Source of the DNA: Streptomyces scabiei 87.22
GTDB lineage: Bacteria; Actinomycetota; Actinomycetes; Streptomycetales; Streptomycetaceae
Assembly (NCBI RefSeq): GCF_000091305.1
Contig: NC_013929.1
Location: forward strand, 558,001 to 622,000
DNA: 64,000 nucleotides
Direction: 5' to 3'
The notes beneath the pieces were generated by a model that searched no databases, was not told the origin of the DNA, and saw only the letters and a program-made list of their open reading frames with translations. Below, in pieces: positions 34,092-42,786 of this stretch. The number at the start of each line of letters is the position of its first letter. Position 1 is the first letter of the stretch. Position numbers and translations under genes: made by a program.

Positions 34092-35095
34092 CGTCGGACT
34101 CCCGTCGCGAGGTCGCGGACCAGGTCGGCCAGGAGCAGGACGGCGGTGAGGACGGCGCCGGAGAGGGCGGTGACGCCCGCGATGACGGGGCTGTCGCGGT
34201 CGCTGACGGCGGAGGCCAGGACGGAGCCGATCCCGGGGTGGTTGAAGATGGTCTCCACCACGACCGCGCCGCCCAGCAGCATGCCGGTGGAGGTGGCCAG
34301 GCCGGCGGCGATGGCGGGCAGGGCCCCGGGGAGCACGTGGTGGGTGAGGACGCGGTGGGGCGGCAGTCCGTCGAGGACGGCCGTCTCCACGTGGGGGGCG
34401 CGGGCCTCGTCGGCGAGTGCGGCGCGCACGATGCGGATGTTCCAGCCGGCCTGCGGGACGGTGAGGGCGAGGGCGGGCAGTACGAGCATGGTCCAGTCGG
34501 CGGGGGTTCCGTCGGCGCCGGTGAGGGTGACGGCGGGCAGCCATCCGGTCCACAGGGAGAACACCAGGACCAGGGCGACGGCGACGACGAACTCGGGCAG
34601 GGCGAGGACGGCCGTCGCCGTGGCGGACACGGCGCGGTCGACGCGGCCGCCCGGGCGCAGCGCGGCCCAGCAGCCCGCTGTGAGGGACACGAGCGCGGTG
34701 AGCAGCAGGGCGATGCCGCCGAGGAGCAGGGTGTTGGGGAAGGCGCTGGAGAGCAGGTCGGTGACCTTCTCGCCGCGCGCCGAGGTGCCGAGGTCGCCGG
34801 TGGGCAGGCCGGTCATCCAGTCCCCGAAGCGTTCGAGGACAGGGCGGTCCAGGCCGAGCTGCGCGCGGCGGGCGGCGACGTCGGCGGCGCTCTCCCCGCG
34901 TTCGGCGGTGGCGGTGGCGGCGTCGCCGGGCAGCAGTTCGACGGTGCCGAAGACGAGGGCGAGGAGCAGGGCGAGCAGGAGAGCGCGTTTCAGCAGGACC
35001 GCGCCCACCCGGGCGAGGACTCGGACAGGGGTGCGCGCCGACCGCCCGCCCGGGGTGACCCGGGAGGCGGCCGGCGCGGCGGTGTCGGGGGTCAA
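34088..35095 (-). CDS. ABC importer permease (DppB/NikB-like)
   Basis: A 335-residue permease. It has the usual N-terminal helix (LLLALLLALVFGTVELLPGD), a periplasmic loop, then the membrane domain with an EAA-like element (HVETAVLDGLPPHRVLTHHVLPG) and the ETIFNHPGIGSVLASAV signature of this family. The TTG at 35095 overlaps the binding-protein stop (TTGA), a rare start that fits the coupling pattern of the operon. Confidence 0.9.
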   Translation of the reverse strand: MTPDTAAPAASRVTPGGRSARTPVRVLARVGAVLLKRALLLALLLALVFGTVELLPGDAATATAERGESAADVAARRAQLGLDRPVLERFGDWMTGLPTGDLGTSARGEKVTDLLSSAFPNTLLLGGIALLLTALVSLTAGCWAALRPGGRVDRAVSATATAVLALPEFVVAVALVLVFSLWTGWLPAVTLTGADGTPADWTMLVLPALALTVPQAGWNIRIVRAALADEARAPHVETAVLDGLPPHRVLTHHVLPGALPAIAAGLATSTGMLLGGAVVVETIFNHPGIGSVLASAVSDRDSPVIAGVTALSGAVLTAVLLLADLVRDLATGVRR

Positions 35096-36645
35096 CTGGC
35101 CAGCCACGCGCCTTCGAGCTGCACCCTTCCGTACCCGGGCAGGGTCGGCAGCCCGCGTACCTCGGCCCCGGCGAGGTCGATGCCGTCGGCCATGCCCCAC
35201 AGGAGGTAGCCGGAGGCGTCGTACCCGATCTTCTGGAGCTCCTTCAGCAGGGCGGTGCGCTCGGCCGGGGCGGCGGTGCCGATGGCCTCCTCGTACGCCG
35301 TGTCGAAGTCCTCGTCCTTCCAGCCGGCCTCGTTGGTGCCGCTGTCGGAGACCATGGTCTTGCTGGCGAAGAAGACGACGGAGTCGTTGGTGCCCCAGTA
35401 GGTGGTGTAGAGGTCGCCCTTGAGCCAGGTCTTGTCCCAGAAAGTGGCCGATTCCTGCTTGACGACCTTGATCTTGACGCCGGCCTCGCGGGCCTGGGTG
35501 GCGAAGAGGGTGGCCGACTCGGCGAGTCCTGCGATGTCCTCGGTGGTGTACAGCTCGTAGGTCTTTGAGGTGTCGAACTTCGCCTCCTTCAGCAGGGCCT
35601 TGGCCTTGGTGAGGTCGCGGGTGCGCTGCGGGAGGTCCTTGGCGTAGGCGGGGTCGCCGGTGCCGAGGATGTCGTTGGCGACGGTGCCGTAGCCGGAGAG
35701 GACCTGCTTGACCATGGCCTCGCGGTCGACGGCCAGGCGCAGCGCCTCGCGGACCCTGGGATCGGCGAAGGGGCCGTCGGCGGTGCGCATGACGAGGGGC
35801 ATCGCCATGTCGTTGGGGCGGCGGACGGCCTGGATGTCCTTGCGGCTCTCGGCCGTTCGGGCGGCGACGGCGCCGACGTTGGAGGCCAGGTCGATCTGGC
35901 CGGCGAGCAGGGCGCTCGCCATGGCCTGGGGGCTCTCGAAGATCTTGACCTCGATGGCGTCGAGGTGGACCTCGCCGCCGTACCAGTCGTCGTTGCGGAC
36001 CAGGCGGGCGTTGCCGCCGCGGAACCAGTCGAGCTTGAAGGGCCCGGTGCCGGGGGCCTTGGCGATGTCCTTGTCGGTGGTGCCCTTGGGGACGACGAAG
36101 GTGGTCAGGCGGACCAGCAGGGGCAGTTCGGCGTTGGCGTAGTCGGAGACGATGACGACGGTGTCGGTGCCGTCGGCGGTGATGTTCTTCGCCTGGATGC
36201 CGGGCAGGCGGGAGGCACCGGAGGGGGTGGCGCGCAGCCGCTTCAGCGAGAAGACGACGTCCTCGGCGGTGACCGGTGTCCCGTCGTGGAAGGTGGCGCC
36301 CTTGGCGAGGGTGAACCGCCAGGTCTTCAGGTCCTTCGAGGGCTTCCAGCTCGCGGCGAGCCGGGGCTCGGTGTTGGGCTTGGCGCCGGGGACGGTGAGG
36401 GTGTCGTAGAGCAGGCTGATGATGAGGTAGTCGCTCTCGTTGGCCTGGCTGCCGTGCGGGTCGCGGGTGATGGCGCCGGCCCGGCCGAGCGCTCCGACGC
36501 GCAGGGTGCCGCCCTTGCGGGGCTTGGCCGAGTCACCGGTGGCCGACGCCGTGGGCTTCTCGTCGCCGCCACCGCAGGCGGTGAGCATGACGCCCGCGCC
36601 GATGGCGCCGCCGGCCCAGAGCAGTTGACGTCGCGTCAGGTCCAC
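35092..36645 (-). CDS. Tat lipoprotein substrate-binding protein (SBP family 5)
   Basis: A 517-residue solute-binding protein. A twin-arginine pair (LTRRQLLWAGG) and lipobox (MLTAC) place it on the outer face of the membrane. The family 5 signature is present as DTLTVPGAKPNTEPRLAASW, WRFTLAKGATFHDGTPVTAEDVVFSLKRL (in parts). Family 5 proteins bind peptides, nickel complexes or opine-type metallophores. It is the first gene of the importer operon, read from GTG with GAGGG 5 bases upstream. An iron-box-like site lies about 30 bp upstream, and the divergent operon looks metallophore-related, so a metal-chelate cargo is the leading idea. Confidence 0.9.
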   Translation of the reverse strand: MDLTRRQLLWAGGAIGAGVMLTACGGGDEKPTASATGDSAKPRKGGTLRVGALGRAGAITRDPHGSQANESDYLIISLLYDTLTVPGAKPNTEPRLAASWKPSKDLKTWRFTLAKGATFHDGTPVTAEDVVFSLKRLRATPSGASRLPGIQAKNITADGTDTVVIVSDYANAELPLLVRLTTFVVPKGTTDKDIAKAPGTGPFKLDWFRGGNARLVRNDDWYGGEVHLDAIEVKIFESPQAMASALLAGQIDLASNVGAVAARTAESRKDIQAVRRPNDMAMPLVMRTADGPFADPRVREALRLAVDREAMVKQVLSGYGTVANDILGTGDPAYAKDLPQRTRDLTKAKALLKEAKFDTSKTYELYTTEDIAGLAESATLFATQAREAGVKIKVVKQESATFWDKTWLKGDLYTTYWGTNDSVVFFASKTMVSDSGTNEAGWKDEDFDTAYEEAIGTAAPAERTALLKELQKIGYDASGYLLWGMADGIDLAGAEVRGLPTLPGYGRVQLEGAWLAS

Positions 36646-36675
36646 TTGTCCCTCAATTTCCCGCTGTTGGCTTGA

Positions 36676-36694
36676 TTTGCTTAGCCTTACCTAT
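36676..36694. promoter_or_regulatory. Iron box 1 (IdeR/DmdR-type), importer side
   Basis: TTTGCTTAGCCTTACCTAT matches TWAGGTWAGSCTWACCTWA at 16 of 19 positions (mismatches at 3, 5 and 19). It is 31 bp before the start of the substrate-binding protein gene. Confidence 0.7.
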
Positions 36695-36745
36695 CTTGTG
36701 TGGCGGCTGTATGACAAGACCGCCCCGTATGTGATCTTCATCAAC

Positions 36746-36764
36746 TTAGGCAAGCCTTCCCTGA
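36746..36764. promoter_or_regulatory. Iron box 2 (IdeR/DmdR-type), biosynthesis side
   Basis: TTAGGCAAGCCTTCCCTGA matches TWAGGTWAGSCTWACCTWA at 16 of 19 positions (mismatches at 6, 14 and 18). It lies 170 bp before the dioxygenase start. Confidence 0.65.
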
Positions 36765-36934
36765 CTGCCTAGGGCTGGCTATGTTTCCGGAGGCCGACCG
36801 GAGCCGCGCCTGACCACGCGGCCCCTCCCGGGTGGCCTTCTTCGCCATGCCCGTCGACCGCTCGGCACAGCCCCACCCGCAGTTCACGCACCGCGCCCGC
36901 ACACGCATTCCGCACCGGAACGGACGGACCCCCC

Positions 36935-37924
36935 ATGCCCACGGGTAGCACTCCCGTACGCCTGCTCGACGGCGACTCGGTCGCCGAACTGACCGCCGCC
37001 GCACACACCCTCCTCGCCGCACACGACGGCGACCCCACCCACCCCGGCCTGCTGGCCCGAGTCCCGGCCGTCGCCGCCTCGTTGAGCGAACCGATCCGCC
37101 ACGCCTGCCGCCCCGTCGACACCGCCGACGGACTCTTCGTCCTGCGCGGCCTGCGCGTCGACGACGACGCCGTCGGCCCCACCCCGGACCACTGGTCCAC
37201 CGCCGGGCACGCCGGCGCCGTCCACGACGTGGTCCTGCTCCTGCTGTCGACGGTGATGGGCACCCCCATCGCCTGGGAAGGCCAGCAGGACGGCCGGTTC
37301 GTGCACAACATCGTGCCGAGCCCCGGCCACGAGGAGGAGCAGACCGGCGCCAGCAGCAGCGTGCTGCTCAGCCCGCACACCGAGGACGCCTTCCACCCGG
37401 GCCGCGCCCATCTGCTGATCCTCGGCTGCGTGCGCAACCCCGACTCCGTCGCCACCACGGCCGCCGGCATCCGGAACGTCGAACTCTCCGACGCCGACGT
37501 GGAGTTGCTGAGCCGCCCGGTGCTGCCGATCCTCCCCGACGACGCCTACGAGGAGGCCCGGGCGTACCAGGGCACCCCGCCGCCCGTGCCCACCCTGTGG
37601 CAGTCGCACGAGGGCCTGACCCTGCGCTTCGACCCGGCCTACACTCCGCTGGAGCAGGCGCCCGAGGACCACCGAGCGGCCTACGCCCGCCTGGAGGACG
37701 AACTCGCCCGCGTCAGCGTGGCCGTGAGCCTGGAGCCCGGCGAGGTCCTGGTCGTGGACAACGACCTGGTCGTGCACGGACGGGTCCCCTTCAAGGCCCG
37801 GTACGACGGCAGCGACCGCTGGCTGAAACGTTCCTCCGTGCGGGCGAAGGGCCGCCGGACGCGCCCGCCCGCCGAGGAGTCGGAGCACGGCTACGGGCAG
37901 GCCGCCGTGGAGGCCCACGCATGA
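36935..37924 (+). CDS. 2-Oxoglutarate/Fe(II) dioxygenase (clavaminate-synthase-like amino-acid hydroxylase)
   Basis: A 329-residue non-heme iron oxygenase of the TauD/clavaminate-synthase group. The iron triad reads H148-x-E150 in SPHTEDAFHP and H281 in DNDLVVHGR; R295 in SDRWLKRS would hold 2-oxoglutarate. The HxE form (Glu instead of Asp) is shared by clavaminate synthase, VioC and AsnO, which hydroxylate arginine- or asparagine-type amino acids. It leads the five-gene biosynthetic operon, with its stop overlapping the next ATG (ATGA). It probably hydroxylates an amino acid used in the product; the substrate is not predictable. Confidence 0.85.
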   Translation: MPTGSTPVRLLDGDSVAELTAAAHTLLAAHDGDPTHPGLLARVPAVAASLSEPIRHACRPVDTADGLFVLRGLRVDDDAVGPTPDHWSTAGHAGAVHDVVLLLLSTVMGTPIAWEGQQDGRFVHNIVPSPGHEEEQTGASSSVLLSPHTEDAFHPGRAHLLILGCVRNPDSVATTAAGIRNVELSDADVELLSRPVLPILPDDAYEEARAYQGTPPPVPTLWQSHEGLTLRFDPAYTPLEQAPEDHRAAYARLEDELARVSVAVSLEPGEVLVVDNDLVVHGRVPFKARYDGSDRWLKRSSVRAKGRRTRPPAEESEHGYGQAAVEAHA

Positions 37925-38943
37925 CCGGCACCGACAGCACCGGAGGAACCGCGATGACGCCCGACGACACGACCCTGCGCATCCTCGGCACCAGCGACGT
38001 GGCCGGCATCGACATCTCCCTCGCCGACGTCGTGTCCGTGGTGGAACAGGCCTACCGCACCCTCGCCGACGGACAGTCCGACAACCCCCAGAAGCTCACC
38101 GTCAAACCGCAGGACGGCCACTCGGTGGCGTACGCGATGCTCGGCCGCGACGGCGTGCGCGGCGTGGTCGCGGTGAAGACCTCGTACAAGTACGGGCTGC
38201 ACGAGGACCGCGACAAGCAGCACTACTACACGACACTGACGCTGTACGACGACGAGAGCGGACTGCCGGTCGCGATGCTGGACTGCGGCCGGGTCGGTGC
38301 CCTGCGCACCCCCGCGGTCTCCGCACTCCTGGCCCGCGAACTGGCCGCACCCGGCGCCCGCAGCGCCCTGGTCGTCGGCACCGGCACCCAGGGGCGGCTC
38401 GCCCTGCCGTTCCTGCTGACCACGCTGCCCGGCCTGGAACGGCTCATGCTCTTCGGCACGCATCCGGACGGCATACGGGCGGTGCGCGAGCAGCTGCGCA
38501 CCCACTTCCCCGACCGTGAGCTGGAGGTCGTCACCGATCTGCGGGCGGCGGCCGGGGACGCGGACATCGTGCTGGCCACCGCCGGTCCGAACACCCCCGC
38601 CTCCGTGGACGCCGAGTGGCTCAAGCCCGCGGCCCTGTCCGTCCTCATCGGCTACGGCATCGCGCCCTCGACCCTGCACCGCGCCGACCGGGTGATCGCC
38701 ACCAGCACCGCCCAGATGCGGGTCACCGGCGTGGACATGGCCGACGCCGACGGCCGACTGCCCGAGGTGGACGCCGAGTTCCCCGAGGTGCTCGCCGGCC
38801 GCGCCGAGGGCCGCACCGACGCCGGGCAGCGGATCTTCGCCTACAACAGCGGGCTCGTCGTCACCGACATCGCCCTCGGCCACCGGTTCGCCCAACTGGC
38901 CCTCGCCCAGGGCCTGGGCACGGCGGTGCCCCTGTGGAAGTGA
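37921..38943 (+). CDS. Ornithine-cyclodeaminase-family dehydrogenase (SbnB-like)
   Basis: A 340-residue member of the ornithine cyclodeaminase/mu-crystallin family. The NAD site is LVVGTGTQGRLALP (residues 150-163) and the substrate-binding GALRTPAVSALLARELA motif is present. SbnB in staphyloferrin B synthesis oxidatively splits N-(carboxyethyl-amino)glutamate to 2,3-diaminopropionate and 2-oxoglutarate. An SbnA-like partner occurs two genes downstream, making this assignment reasonable. The ATG at 37921 overlaps the previous stop and has GGAGG at 7 bases; an in-frame ATG at 37954 also has GGAGGA upstream. Confidence 0.82.
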   Translation: MTGTDSTGGTAMTPDDTTLRILGTSDVAGIDISLADVVSVVEQAYRTLADGQSDNPQKLTVKPQDGHSVAYAMLGRDGVRGVVAVKTSYKYGLHEDRDKQHYYTTLTLYDDESGLPVAMLDCGRVGALRTPAVSALLARELAAPGARSALVVGTGTQGRLALPFLLTTLPGLERLMLFGTHPDGIRAVREQLRTHFPDRELEVVTDLRAAAGDADIVLATAGPNTPASVDAEWLKPAALSVLIGYGIAPSTLHRADRVIATSTAQMRVTGVDMADADGRLPEVDAEFPEVLAGRAEGRTDAGQRIFAYNSGLVVTDIALGHRFAQLALAQGLGTAVPLWK

Positions 38944-40286
38944 CGGCCGCGCTCCCCTCCCACACCACGCCCGAGGTGCGGGCCCTGCTCGGCGACGCGC
39001 TGCTGCACGAGCTGAGCCACGGCCTGCGCGGCCCGTACCACGTGCTGCTGCCGGAGCGGTTCGACGCCAACGCGGCCGCTTTCCGCCGGGTGTTCGCCGA
39101 GGCGGGCGTGGACGGCCGGGTGTACTACGCGAAGAAGGCCAACAAGGCGGCCGTCTACGCCGAGCGGGCCGCCGTGGCCGGACTGGGCGTCGACGTGGCG
39201 AGCCAGGGCGAGCTGCGCGAGGCCCTGGCCGCCGGAGTGCGCGGCGAGGACCTGGTCGTGACCGGCCCCGCCAAGGTGGACGACCTGCTGCGCGTGGCCG
39301 TGCTCCAGGGCGCCCTGATCGCGGTGGACGCACTCGACGAACTCGATCGGCTCCTCTCACTCGCGGAGCAACTCGGCCGCACCGCACGGGTCCTGCTGCG
39401 CAGGCTCCCCCCTGGGCAGCCGCACAGCCGCTTCGGCCTGGACGACGGCGAGCTGGACGCGGCCCTGCGGCGGTGCGTCACCGGTCCCGTCGAGATGGAG
39501 GGCTTCAGCTTCCACCTCTCCGGCTACGACACGCGTCAGCGCGCCGATCTGGCGGCCGAGTCGATCGGCCTGTGCACGCGCGCCCGCGCACTCGGACTGC
39601 GTGCGGACCGGATCAGCATCGGCGGCGGCTTCGCCGTGGACTACGTCGGTGCCGAGGAGTGGCGGCGGTTCGAGGAGAGCCGGCGCCCCGAGCACTTCCA
39701 CGCCGAGAAGTCCTTCGGGGGTTTCTACCCGTACCACTCCCCCGTCGCGGGCGCCGACGCCCTGCGGACGATCCTGGCGACCACCCCGGCCGGTGCGGGC
39801 GAGGGCACCACCCTCGCCGGGCTGCTGCGGGCGGCCGGTGTCACCCTGCTCGTCGAACCGGGACGGGCCCTGCTGGACCAGGCCGGGTTCACCGTGTTCC
39901 GGGTCCAGGGCGTCAAGGAGCGCGACGGCTACGCGCTCCTCACGGTCGACGGCAGCAGCCTCAGCCTCTCGGAGCAGTGGTTCGACAGCGAGTTCCTGCC
40001 CGATCCGGTGCTGGTGCCGGCCGGTAGCGGTCCGAGGGCCGACGCGGGGCCGTACCCGGCCTGCGTGGGGGCGGCCACCTGTCTGGAGTCGGACATGCTG
40101 ACCTGGCGGAAGGTCCCCTTCCCCCTGCGTCCGGCCGCCGGTGACCTGCTCGTGTACCTCAACACGGCGGGATACCAGATGGACTCCAACGAGTCGCCGT
40201 TCCACGACCTCCCACTGCCCCCGAAGGCCGTCGTCGAGCCCTCGGCCTCCCCCTTCCGCTGGCGCCTCGACCGCCACCCCCACTGA
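38940..40286 (+). CDS. PLP-dependent decarboxylase, Y4yA/SbnH-like (fold type III)
   Basis: A 448-residue protein of the ornithine/diaminopimelate decarboxylase fold. The PLP lysine lies in VYYAKKANKAAV (first Lys pair), with the glycine-rich phosphate loop ISIGGGFAVDY and the late RALLDQAGFTVFRV and DMLTWRKV elements. Y4yA-type enzymes sit in siderophore-like clusters, and SbnH decarboxylates a citryl-diaminopropionate intermediate in staphyloferrin B synthesis. It probably decarboxylates an amino-acid-derived intermediate here. The GTG at 38940 overlaps the previous stop (GTGA). Confidence 0.82.
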   Translation: MTAALPSHTTPEVRALLGDALLHELSHGLRGPYHVLLPERFDANAAAFRRVFAEAGVDGRVYYAKKANKAAVYAERAAVAGLGVDVASQGELREALAAGVRGEDLVVTGPAKVDDLLRVAVLQGALIAVDALDELDRLLSLAEQLGRTARVLLRRLPPGQPHSRFGLDDGELDAALRRCVTGPVEMEGFSFHLSGYDTRQRADLAAESIGLCTRARALGLRADRISIGGGFAVDYVGAEEWRRFEESRRPEHFHAEKSFGGFYPYHSPVAGADALRTILATTPAGAGEGTTLAGLLRAAGVTLLVEPGRALLDQAGFTVFRVQGVKERDGYALLTVDGSSLSLSEQWFDSEFLPDPVLVPAGSGPRADAGPYPACVGAATCLESDMLTWRKVPFPLRPAAGDLLVYLNTAGYQMDSNESPFHDLPLPPKAVVEPSASPFRWRLDRHPH

Positions 40287-40316
40287 AGCCCCCCACCGAA
40301 GCCCCAGGAGCCCTCC

Positions 40317-41375
40317 ATGGACGACCCCCTGTACCGGCCGCCCGTCGTGCGGCAGGTCTCCGAACTCATCGGCGCCACCCCGCTGTTCGAGCTGGCCCGC
40401 ACGGAGAGCGACACCCGGCTGCTGCTGAAGCTGGAACAGTTCAACCCGACCGGCACCGCCAAGATACGCATGGCCCGGCAGATGGTCGTCGACGCCGAGG
40501 AACGCGGACTGCTGCGCCCCGGCGGCCGGATCGTCGAGTCGACCTCCGGCAACACCGGGCTCGGCCTGGCCGTCGTGGCCGCCGAGCGCGGCTACACCTT
40601 CACCGCCGTCGTCGACCATCACGCCGCCGTCGACAAGCTGCGCGCGATGAAGGCCCTCGGCGCGGAGCTGGTGTACGTCGCCGAGGAGGGCGACGGGGAC
40701 CTGGCCACCGCCGCCCGCGAGGAGTTCGCGGAGAAGCTGGCCGCCGAGTCGGACAACGCCTACTTCACCGAGCAGCACAACAACATGGCCAACGGCGTCG
40801 GCTACCACCCGGTGGCCCGGGAACTCCACGCCGCGCTGGACGGCCGGATCGACATCCTCATCGGCGCGGTCGGCACCGGCGGCGGACTGTTCGGGACCGG
40901 GGGCCCGCTGCGGGAGACCGTGCCGGGGCTGCGGATCGTCGGCGTGGAACCGAAGGGCTCGATCGCGTTCGGACCGCCCGCGCACGACTACCACCAGTCG
41001 GGCACCGGCACGCCCGAGGGCGCCACGATCGGCGCCATGGTCGACTACTCGCTGCTGGACGAGGGCGTGAAGGTCGGCGACGTCGAGGCGTTCGCCACCG
41101 CGCGGGCCGTCGCCCGGCGCACCGGACTGCTCCTCGGCGGCTCGGCCGGCGGAGTCGTGCACGAAGCACTGACCCGGCTGTCCACGCTGCCTCCCGGCAC
41201 CACTATGGTCGCGTTGATCAACGACGGCGGGGAGAAGTACATGGACACCGTCTTCGACGACGACTGGATGGCCGCCCGTGCGCTCCTCTCCCCCCAGGTG
41301 GAGCGCGAGATCGACGAGCTGCTGACCAAGCTCCGCCACGCCCCCTCACCCGAGCCCTCGCAGGAAACCGTCTGA
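40317..41375 (+). CDS. Cysteine-synthase-like PLP enzyme (SbnA-like)
   Basis: A 352-residue fold-type II PLP enzyme. The PLP lysine is K49 in NPTGTAKIRMA, the cofactor phosphate loop is STSGNTG (75-81) and the GGG loop is VGTGGGLFGTGG. The pyridine-binding Ser is in GGSAGG. SbnA makes N-(1-amino-1-carboxy-2-ethyl)glutamate from O-phosphoserine and glutamate. The sequence NPTGTAKIRMA differs from the NPxGSxKDR of housekeeping cysteine synthases, which supports a specialised role. Start ATG has CAGGAG 7 bases upstream. With the SbnB-like gene it would give 2,3-diaminopropionate, by analogy. Confidence 0.83.
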   Translation: MDDPLYRPPVVRQVSELIGATPLFELARTESDTRLLLKLEQFNPTGTAKIRMARQMVVDAEERGLLRPGGRIVESTSGNTGLGLAVVAAERGYTFTAVVDHHAAVDKLRAMKALGAELVYVAEEGDGDLATAAREEFAEKLAAESDNAYFTEQHNNMANGVGYHPVARELHAALDGRIDILIGAVGTGGGLFGTGGPLRETVPGLRIVGVEPKGSIAFGPPAHDYHQSGTGTPEGATIGAMVDYSLLDEGVKVGDVEAFATARAVARRTGLLLGGSAGGVVHEALTRLSTLPPGTTMVALINDGGEKYMDTVFDDDWMAARALLSPQVEREIDELLTKLRHAPSPEPSQETV

Positions 41376-42784
41376 TGCCACCCGCCCTGACCCGCCTCCT
41401 CACCGACAGCCGCGCCCTGGCGACCCTCGCCGTCCCGCTCGCGCTCACCCAGCTCGCCCAGGTCGCGCTCACCACCACCGACACGATCATGATGGGCCTG
41501 CTGGGCACCGAGGCGCTGGCCGCCGGCGGTCTCGCGCTGGTCATCTTCAACCAGCTGCGGACCATGGGGGTCGGGCTGGTGACCGCCGTCGGCAACCAGG
41601 TCGCCGCGGCGGACGCGCGCACCGAGTCCCAGGGCGCGGACGCGGACGCCGGCGCGGCGGAGACCGCTCTTGAGGAGGTTCGGGACCTGGTCCGGGCGAG
41701 CCTGCTGCTGTCCACGCTCGCCGGTCTCGCGGGCGCGCTGCTGATGGTGGGGATCGGGCACCTCGTGGTCCACCTCGGCCAGGACCCGGACGTCGTCGAC
41801 GCGGCGAAGCCCGTCCTGTACGCGCTGGCGCCCGGCCTGCTGCCCTGCCTGTGGTTCCAGGCGATACGGCAGTTCACCGTCGGCATGCGCCGCCCCCAGG
41901 CGCTGCTGCGCATCACCATCGCCTCGATCGCCGTCAACGTCGGCCTCAACTGGGTCTTCATCCACGGCACTTGGGGCCTGCCGAAGCTGGGCCTGCCGGG
42001 CATCGGGCTCGCCACGACCTCCGTGTACGCGCTGTCGTTCCTGGCGCTGTACCTCTCCGCCCGGCGCGATCCCCGGCTGGCGCCGGTGCTGTCGCTGAGC
42101 ATCTGGAAGACCCGCCCGGCCACCCTGCGCCGCCTCACCGCACTGGGCGCGCCGATCGCCGCCACCTACGGCTCCGAGGCGGGGTTCTTCTCCGTCGTCG
42201 CCCTGCTGGTGGGCAGCTTCGGCACGGCCGCGCTGGCCGCGCACACCGCCGTCAACCAGCTCGTCTACATCGTCTTCCAGATCGCCGTCGGTCTCTCCCA
42301 CGCCGCCTCCCTCGGGGTGAGCCGTGAGCTGGCCCTCGGCAACACGGCGGCCGCCCAGCGGCTGAAGTCCACCGCTCTGGCGTGCGCCGCCGCCGTGATG
42401 GCGGTCGTGGCGGTCCTGTACGCCGCGGTGCCGGGCCTGGTGCTGGCCCCGTTCTTCGAGGGCGAGAGCCGCACGGCCACCGACCTCGCGACGAGCCTGC
42501 TGCTGATCGCCGCGGTGATGCAGTTCTTCGACTGCGCCCAGAACATCGGCGTCGGCCTCCTGCGCGGCCTCGACGACACCAAGGGCGGCTTCCGCATCAC
42601 GCTGGTCGGCTACTGGCTCGTCGGCCTCCCCGCCGCCCTGCTCCTCGGCTTCGCCACGGGCTGGGACACGGTGGGCATCTGGCTCGGCCTCCTCACCGGC
42701 CTCGCCACCACCGCACTCCTGCTGCTCCGCCGCTTCAACAAGGGCGTACGGCTACGGAACGCGGCCACGGCGATGGCGGCCTGA
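41375..42784 (+). CDS. MATE-family efflux transporter
   Basis: A 469-residue protein with twelve membrane helices in the two-bundle MATE layout. LALTQLAQVALTTTDTIMMGLLGTEALAAGGL begins the first bundle and LGAPIAATYGSEAGFFSVVALLVGSFGTAALAAHTAVNQ the second (both in parts). MATE pumps exchange Na+ or H+ for small molecules and export several siderophores. It is the last gene of the biosynthetic operon and its ATG overlaps the preceding stop by one base (TGATG), so it most likely exports the pathway product. It meets the LacI gene tail to tail with a 2-bp gap. Confidence 0.88.
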   Translation: MPPALTRLLTDSRALATLAVPLALTQLAQVALTTTDTIMMGLLGTEALAAGGLALVIFNQLRTMGVGLVTAVGNQVAAADARTESQGADADAGAAETALEEVRDLVRASLLLSTLAGLAGALLMVGIGHLVVHLGQDPDVVDAAKPVLYALAPGLLPCLWFQAIRQFTVGMRRPQALLRITIASIAVNVGLNWVFIHGTWGLPKLGLPGIGLATTSVYALSFLALYLSARRDPRLAPVLSLSIWKTRPATLRRLTALGAPIAATYGSEAGFFSVVALLVGSFGTAALAAHTAVNQLVYIVFQIAVGLSHAASLGVSRELALGNTAAAQRLKSTALACAAAVMAVVAVLYAAVPGLVLAPFFEGESRTATDLATSLLLIAAVMQFFDCAQNIGVGLLRGLDDTKGGFRITLVGYWLVGLPAALLLGFATGWDTVGIWLGLLTGLATTALLLLRRFNKGVRLRNAATAMAA

Positions 42785-42786
42785 GG

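Noticed and set aside
36646..36934. Zur boxes for zinc control
   Set aside because: I looked for the TGAAAATGATTTTCA-type motif, because EDDS-like pathways are zinc-regulated, and found none; the visible sites fit the iron box.
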